DNA of 64,000 nucleotides from NCBI GenBank assembly GCA_938743325.2, contig OW568888.1:248001-312000 (forward strand), read 5' to 3'. This DNA comes from Pycnococcus provasolii. Its lineage: Eukaryota; Chlorophyta; Pseudoscourfieldiophyceae; Pseudoscourfieldiales; Pycnococcaceae. Under the pieces are notes generated by a model. It was not told the origin of the DNA, did not search any database, and saw nothing but the letters and a program-made list of their open reading frames with translations. The position numbers and the translations under genes are program-made. The first letter of the stretch is position 1, and every line of letters starts with the position of its first letter. Positions 58,805 to 64,000 of this stretch are shown here, piece by piece.

Positions 58805-60029
58805 ACCAAAGAGGTAACAGGCCGGCCGAGAATGATTACAAGATGCGTGAACTCTTAAGGTTGGCAACACGCAGACGGATTGGTATCAGCCTCTTAGGGG
58901 TATCTACCCTAACCCAACTCGATCTCCCCAGGGTTGGAGAGGGGTGGGAGTTGAGGCTCAAACGTCGGCAAGCCTCAAACGTCGTTCCCCTCCGTCTTCA
59001 CGACCACTCGTCGTTTGCGCCTGTTCGCTCACGCCTCCACCTGGGTTTCGCCTCAAGGTTGGCTTGCCGTTTGCGTTCCGGAGCCGAGATTCTCGGCTCG
59101 ACAGATGGAGGACGGCTCCAAGGAGGAGAGCGAGCATTGAGATTAGTCTACGATAGACTAAGGTTAGGAAGAGCGAGCCTGACTGCCTGATGAGGAGGAA
59201 GTGCGAAGGAAGCAAGCGAGCGAGCGAGCGAGCGAGCGTCGACCACCAAGTACGATACGAGAATTCTTCCAACAAACAATTCATCAAACACGCAAACAAA
59301 CATTTATTCATAAGGTTAGATCAAGACAAGCAGGCACGCGCACCTCGGCACCTGACAGCCTGATGAATGAGGCGCGCATTCTGATTTTACTCTCCAACGG
59401 CATTGTTTCTTTTTTCAGTTTTCGACTCTTCGTCTGTGCTTCGTCTGAGTCGAATTGTCGTAAGAGCAGCACCGCCTTGCCGTGTGGTCATCTTGTCGCC
59501 TTGCCAGTTGCCTAGACTGTCGTAGTTTCGGTCTGTTCTAATAATAGGTAGGTAGGAGGTTGCAATGCCGGGTAAAAGGCGCAACCCGGCCAACCCATCC
59601 ACCTATTCAACACTAGGGGGACAAGGGGGTTGCCACTACGAAACAGGTTTTCGTGCGGTTGCCTTGCGGCCCAATCCATCCATGCAATCCATGCCTCCGC
59701 CCCATTTACATTTGTACTGGAATTCTCTCGAGAGGCAATTCTCTCGGCCATCTGCCAACAACTGGCCATCTGGCCGGGTCCATCATCCCATTGCGTTGCA
59801 GGTTGCTTGCCAGACTTTGCTTCCCCTTGCAGCCTTGAAAGCCCTTGCAAGAAACCCACTTGAAAAACAAAAGGGGCATGTTTGCGACAAATTCTCCCCA
59901 GCGCGACCTCCTCTTTCCTCTTTCCAGCGAGCCTAGGGTAGCGTTGACCAGTCCATCCAGTCCATGCTGGCCCAGCACTGGGAGGGAACCAGTCCACACT
60001 TTCTTCTCCTCCCGTCCCAGACTTGAAGT
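58805..60029. other. Spacer between the barrel and coiled-coil genes
   Basis: No gene found. Features: repeated AAACGTCG(G/T) and GCGTTCCGG..GAGA stretches around 58965-59110, a GCGA tetranucleotide run at 59214-59238, CCATCCATGCAATCCATGC repeats near 59675-59695 and 59955-59970. It is a divergent region and must hold both promoters. Confidence 0.45.
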
Positions 60030-62621
60030 ATGGCGTCGTCTTTTCGTCGGGACTGTCGTTTTCTGTCGGCGTCCGGTCCCGTCACTTCAATAGTGAACTT
60101 TGACAAGTTAGCCGCACCGGAGCCGGGTTCGTACCGTTCGGACTCGGAGATTCTCGCGGAGTTCACGGGCATTCCTTCACGGGCGCCGGAAGAAATCGGG
60201 AAGAATACAGGTTGTGCTTCTTCCTCCGTTCAGGCTGCGGCCAACTTCTCTGCGGCCCCTCATTCGCGTCAACGTCAACGTCAACTTCAGGCTCGGCCAC
60301 CAGCCTCTGCTCGACCTGCCGGGGCGCACAACTCCTCACACTCAAGAGGTGTTCGGCGTGTCATGTCGGCGCGAAATGGAGGAAACGACATGGGAAATAC
60401 ACAAAAGATGATGACTGACACTGCTCATACCAAGCAGATACCAATCCGGGCAAATGCAGATAACCCGCACCTGCACGCGTGGGTCGTGGAAGAGCAAAAG
60501 GCGAGGAGACGAAGTAGCCTCGCCGCCACGACGACGTCGCCGAGAACCAGGCCAGCAACGGCACCAAGACCTACCTCGGACGTAGTTGTGCCTTCGCCAA
60601 GAAGCAGAGGAGGATCGCTGTCAGCGCGCGTCGCGCCGTCCACGACGCGCACGCTACACGCATACAACAACTTCCTCACGCCCAGGGATGGACGGCAAAG
60701 TCTGGAAGGTGTCAACCAACGACGCGTACGTGCGCTGGTGAGCGGCTGCGAGGCGTCGCGTGCAGCCACCGCCGAGTTGGCACAGCGGAGACGGGGAGGA
60801 CGCCATCTGTCGCACGACCAGAAGGCGGTGCTTAAAAAAGCTGCACAAGCGAATGCGATCCCCTTCTTCGAAGACAAGGTGCAGGCAACGGCGAAAGCAA
60901 ACGACGCCGACGAAAACGACGACTTCGAGTCTCCCGTCGTGAGCGAACTCGACACGAGAGTCGTCAAGCTCAACGCCACGCTCAGCAGAACGCAAATGCA
61001 GAAGCGTGACAAGGAGCAGGCGATCGCGGAACTGCTCAGGGAAATTGACGAAATTGACGCTCGCATACGTGCACGTGAACGCGACGAGGCTGCAGAGGAA
61101 GCCAAGAATGCCGTTTTCTTTGCTGGTGTGGCGCTCGACATCACCGACGTGGACCACGAGCAAGCGCACGAAATCAACGTGCCAAAGCCGGGAACGATCC
61201 CGCGTGAACTAGGCGGCGCCACCATCGAGGAACTTACGGCGCGCGAGAACGAGTGTTTATTTCACCTCGATGCCGAGGCGCTGAACACCATGACGTACAA
61301 ACGAATCATCAAGCGTGAGAGAGACCTTCTGCCGGATCGCGAGCGGGCCAACAACAAGATCTATGACGACATCGCGAAGGCGGAGAGAGAGCTGGCGAGT
61401 GCAGTGCAGGCTGGCGTAGTCGCGCAGCGCGCTCACGAGAACGAGCTCAATAAGATTGACAAGTTTCGCCACTTGTACTCGAAGGCTAAGGAAAGGCAAG
61501 CACGGGTGATGAAAGCTGCACGTGCAAACTACAGGTACAGCCACGCGCAGACGTTGCAGAGGCAGCGCGAGCACGCCGAGCTCGTTAAACGCATGGAGCT
61601 GAAATCGACGCGCGAGAAGCGCAGGCGCGAGATGATTAAGGCTGCAAGAGATATTCGCGCACCGATCGAGCAGCTCAAGGCGGAGCGTGATGAGGCGTAC
61701 CACGAAGCGCGAATGCAGGTTATTCTTGACACCCTCGGCATTTCCGACCTGCTTGCGGCTTGTAATGCGATCACGGGCGTGATTATTGCTCTGGAGAAGC
61801 AGAGGAAGAACTGCTCGGAGACGGAAGTGCGGCTTGCGGAGAAGGAGGGGCAACTGCACGGCATCAAAGATGAGTTTGATACGTTACGCCTCATGGGCCA
61901 TAACCGAGCAAGGCAGCGTGCCTTTGAGGAGCACCTCGATGAGATGCGGTCAAAAAGAGAGGAAATTGATCAGGATGCGGAAGAGACGATACTGTCCGTG
62001 ATCAGCGAGCACCAGTCACTCAATTCGACCGACTTTCTCATGGACAGCATGCTGGTAAAGGTGCAAAACGTTACCACATATTCGTTCGAAGAACTGGACC
62101 AGATCAAGCGGAAGGATCATCCTTCTGGTGCACCTCGTGCAGACGATCCTACCGGTGCCCATGGCGGTGGTAATGCTGACGCTCTCGATAGGGCTGATGG
62201 TGGACTTCCCGAGGTATCGTCGGAGGCTGGCTCGGCGGATACGGGAGATGACTCGAACGGAAGTGACCCTGTGTCACGAGATGAAGCGGCCGCCGAACGT
62301 ATATTGGCAAAACTTGAAAAGTTTGGACAACTCTTAGACGTTGTCATGGAAACGAAGTACATCGCAGACCACGAGGAAATTATGAAGGCTGCGAAGGAAC
62401 GCGAAGCGAATGCGCAGAAAATGAGCAAGCATGTCAGCGTGCAAGGCACGCGCCTGAAGCGATCGAGCACAGCCGTTAAGCCGAGCGGTGCTCCTAACGC
62501 ATTCAAACGCGCACATTCCATGACTTCCTCACTTTTGAAGCTTAAGAGTGCCGGTGGTGATACGAAGGCGAAGTTGTCTACGGACACCGAGGCAGAAGCA
62601 GTGGCGCAAGCTGGTGCCTGA
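60030..62621 (+). CDS. Long coiled-coil protein, possibly axonemal
   Basis: 863 residues in one exon. A disordered Ser/Arg/Thr-Pro-rich N-terminus (1-300) is followed by almost continuous coiled coil from ~315 to ~690 (ELDTRVVKLNATLSRTQMQK; KEQAIAELLREIDEIDARI; YDDIAKAERELASAVQAGVV; KLKAERDEAYHEAR-like segments; RLAEKEGQLHGIKDEFDTLR). The C-terminus is acidic, then basic and Ser-rich. The spacing of coils with the NKI...AERELA and ETE.RL.EKE...L..EFD segments is reminiscent of outer-dynein-arm docking and other flagellar coiled-coil proteins, but no specific orthologue is recognised. There is no motor, kinase or membrane segment. TGTAA at 62642-62646. Confidence 0.7.
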   Translation: MASSFRRDCRFLSASGPVTSIVNFDKLAAPEPGSYRSDSEILAEFTGIPSRAPEEIGKNTGCASSSVQAAANFSAAPHSRQRQRQLQARPPASARPAGAHNSSHSRGVRRVMSARNGGNDMGNTQKMMTDTAHTKQIPIRANADNPHLHAWVVEEQKARRRSSLAATTTSPRTRPATAPRPTSDVVVPSPRSRGGSLSARVAPSTTRTLHAYNNFLTPRDGRQSLEGVNQRRVRALVSGCEASRAATAELAQRRRGGRHLSHDQKAVLKKAAQANAIPFFEDKVQATAKANDADENDDFESPVVSELDTRVVKLNATLSRTQMQKRDKEQAIAELLREIDEIDARIRARERDEAAEEAKNAVFFAGVALDITDVDHEQAHEINVPKPGTIPRELGGATIEELTARENECLFHLDAEALNTMTYKRIIKRERDLLPDRERANNKIYDDIAKAERELASAVQAGVVAQRAHENELNKIDKFRHLYSKAKERQARVMKAARANYRYSHAQTLQRQREHAELVKRMELKSTREKRRREMIKAARDIRAPIEQLKAERDEAYHEARMQVILDTLGISDLLAACNAITGVIIALEKQRKNCSETEVRLAEKEGQLHGIKDEFDTLRLMGHNRARQRAFEEHLDEMRSKREEIDQDAEETILSVISEHQSLNSTDFLMDSMLVKVQNVTTYSFEELDQIKRKDHPSGAPRADDPTGAHGGGNADALDRADGGLPEVSSEAGSADTGDDSNGSDPVSRDEAAAERILAKLEKFGQLLDVVMETKYIADHEEIMKAAKEREANAQKMSKHVSVQGTRLKRSSTAVKPSGAPNAFKRAHSMTSSLLKLKSAGGDTKAKLSTDTEAEAVAQAGA

Positions 62622-62709
62622 CAACCCGCGCAACACTAGACTGTAACAAGCATGAACGTTAAATTTGGAAACCAGACGACTTTTTACAGCACTTTATTGT
62701 CGCTTGGCT

Positions 62710-64000
62710 CTAGAAGAACTGTGGACCCACGCGTCCGAACGTGCGTCCGTATTCCGACTCGTAGAACTTCGACGGCACCACCATGCGAATTTTCGTTCCG
62801 ATGCGCACGGCGCGATCTCCGTAGTAGCTCGCGTCGAAGTTCGCCTTGAAGTGCAGCTCGCGCTCTTTGAGCACGAGCGCGATCGCCTTGCGGCTTTCGA
62901 TCGTCTGCTCCTCGCCGAGCTGCACGTCGCTGTCCGTGTCCATGCGCTCGACCATCAGCTTGTTGATCTCGTTGTACTTTTGCATGTACGACGCGCAGAA
63001 CGACTCGGCGTAGTGGAGGCCCTCGAGGCTCTTCACCGTCAGGTACCCGTGCCCGAGCGGGATGCTCCTCAGGTCCATGCTGGGCGTGTTGGCGATCTTC
63101 GACGCCAGCGTCGGGATCGTCTTGGCGTCGAGTGTTCCGTCGAGCAGCTTCGACACGGTGGACGTCGTGAGGAAGATGAGCTCACCAAGGCACAGCGTTC
63201 CCTCTGACAAGTTCTGCGCCATTTGCAGCTCTGTCGAGCACGTGGCAACGCGGCTGACGGCTGGGCTTCCCGGCTTGAGCGTGACGGTAATGAGCCCTTC
63301 GTCGTCCATCATCTCCGACGCCTCGTAGCTGCTCTTCGCCGCGTGGTCGAGCTCGAAGTGGAACGCGCAGTCCGTCCTCGAGATGGCGGCGTGAGCGACG
63401 AGCCTGTTGAAGTTGTATCCCGGGTGGAAGAGCGAGTCAGCCTTGACCGCGATGACGGGCCGGCTGCCGAGGTTGAAGCGTTCGATGGCCGACTTCAGGT
63501 CGTCAATGTCTCCCTTCCACTCGCCGGGCACGTACGCGCCGTTCGAGATTACATTCTCGACGGGGTAGTCGTGTCCTGACAGGTCGTCTGAGTTTGCCCA
63601 CGCCTGGAACTCCTCGAGAGCGTGGCTGTTGGTGATGACGTACACGCCCTTCTCCACGGGGTTGAGCTTCTCCACGTGCCTGCAGTGGTCGAGGAGGTCG
63701 TCGACGACAGCCTCGCCGTTGACGGGGATGAGCCCGCTCGGTATGTAGTGGTGTCCCGCGTCACCTCGAACGAGTCCTGCGTGATCCCCAAGCTCCTTTG
63801 CGTCACCTCCCATGCCAGAGGTGGTGTCACCTCTCTTGGTGAATTCGTCGGACCCTTCGACTGCGTGCGCGTGCGTGGACTTGGAGATGTCCCGCAGCAG
63901 AGGCAGGCCCCAGTCTCCCGCGAGCACGACGAGCGCCACCTCGCTATCCGGCACTTCCACTTCGTCGACCACTACGACTTCGGCTTCGCCGATGTGGAAC
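62710..64000 (-). CDS. Nucleotidyltransferase-like (GT-A fold) protein, 5'-partial
   Basis: The frame is open to the right window edge; at least 429 residues are visible and the start lies outside. LAGDWGLPLLRDI (degenerate relative of the L.AG.G.RL..L nucleotide loop), VYVITNSHALEEFQAWAN, VENVISNGAYV, GDIDDLKSAIERFN and PVIAVKADSLFHPGYNFNRLV follow the order of sugar-phosphate nucleotidylyltransferases (VTN....F..WA, ..I.N.......G...DL..A, ...VV.GD.LF...F). Here the usual GD is KAD and the G-rich loop is altered, so activity is uncertain. The next part (LITVTLKPGSPAVSRV... GELIFLTTSTVSKLLDG) fits the end of the fold, and the last ~110 residues are unassigned (RTFGRVGPQFF end). Minus-strand TGTAA lies near 62683. 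Confidence 0.6.
   Translation of the reverse strand, partial: FHIGEAEVVVVDEVEVPDSEVALVVLAGDWGLPLLRDISKSTHAHAVEGSDEFTKRGDTTSGMGGDAKELGDHAGLVRGDAGHHYIPSGLIPVNGEAVVDDLLDHCRHVEKLNPVEKGVYVITNSHALEEFQAWANSDDLSGHDYPVENVISNGAYVPGEWKGDIDDLKSAIERFNLGSRPVIAVKADSLFHPGYNFNRLVAHAAISRTDCAFHFELDHAAKSSYEASEMMDDEGLITVTLKPGSPAVSRVATCSTELQMAQNLSEGTLCLGELIFLTTSTVSKLLDGTLDAKTIPTLASKIANTPSMDLRSIPLGHGYLTVKSLEGLHYAESFCASYMQKYNEINKLMVERMDTDSDVQLGEEQTIESRKAIALVLKERELHFKANFDASYYGDRAVRIGTKIRMVVPSKFYESEYGRTFGRVGPQFF

Overview
This is a nuclear window from a photosynthetic eukaryote, most likely a chlorophyte green alga of the marine picoplanktonic ('prasinophyte') type. The evidence for an alga is plastid biology: a shikimate kinase and a formyltransferase with transit-like N-termini, a twin-arginine lumenal cyclophilin-like protein, an OEP24-like outer-envelope barrel and a phytol/diacylglycerol-kinase-like protein. 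The evidence for a chlorophyte is the pentamer TGTAA, the usual green-algal poly(A) signal, shortly after most plus-strand stop codons. Genes are packed on both strands, mostly intronless or with short GT-AG introns, and separated by GC-balanced spacers rich in TTAGGG-like repeats. The genus is not proven; a Pycnococcus- or Mamiellales-like alga would fit.

Layout. 0-8.5 kb: CNNM/Mam3 DUF21-CBS transporter, HPP-family membrane protein, plastid shikimate kinase divergent from methionyl-tRNA formyltransferase, and a purple acid phosphatase. 8.5-9.9 kb: a decayed stretch with a Fanzor/TnpB-like fragment fused to AP2-like half domains. 10-16.7 kb: serine carboxypeptidase, a SEC59/DGK1/VTE5-type kinase, and two aspartate aminotransferase paralogues facing away from each other across a telomere-like repeat spacer. 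16.7-29.3 kb: a cyclophilin-like lumenal protein, a large ER J-domain-like protein, TRAP-beta, a PDZ protein, the Asterix subunit of the ER PAT complex (with a 23-nt microexon) and a protein with two WW domains. 29.3-43 kb: a very large AIR9-like LRR/A9-repeat protein, a type II membrane protein with Cys-rich modules, an LRR protein, a DCN1-like neddylation factor and an ankyrin-repeat protein. 43-49 kb: a 19-aa-repeat protein, a 1-kb minisatellite, and a bacterial-type formamidase followed on the same strand by an ammonium transporter. 49-64 kb: UTP13/TBL3, a secreted Tyr/Gly/Thr-rich wall-type protein whose C-terminal repeats each occupy one phase-0 exon, an OEP24-like barrel, a long coiled-coil protein and a nucleotidyltransferase-like gene running off the right edge.

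Themes. Nitrogen handling recurs: a putative nitrite-transporter-family HPP protein, two aspartate aminotransferases, and the formamidase plus AMT pair, in which one enzyme makes ammonia and the next gene moves ammonium. ER translocon/membrane insertion also recurs (TRAP-beta, Asterix, a J-like ER protein). The most notable structural signal is that short introns of at least four unrelated genes share both 5' and 3' sequence blocks, as introner elements do.
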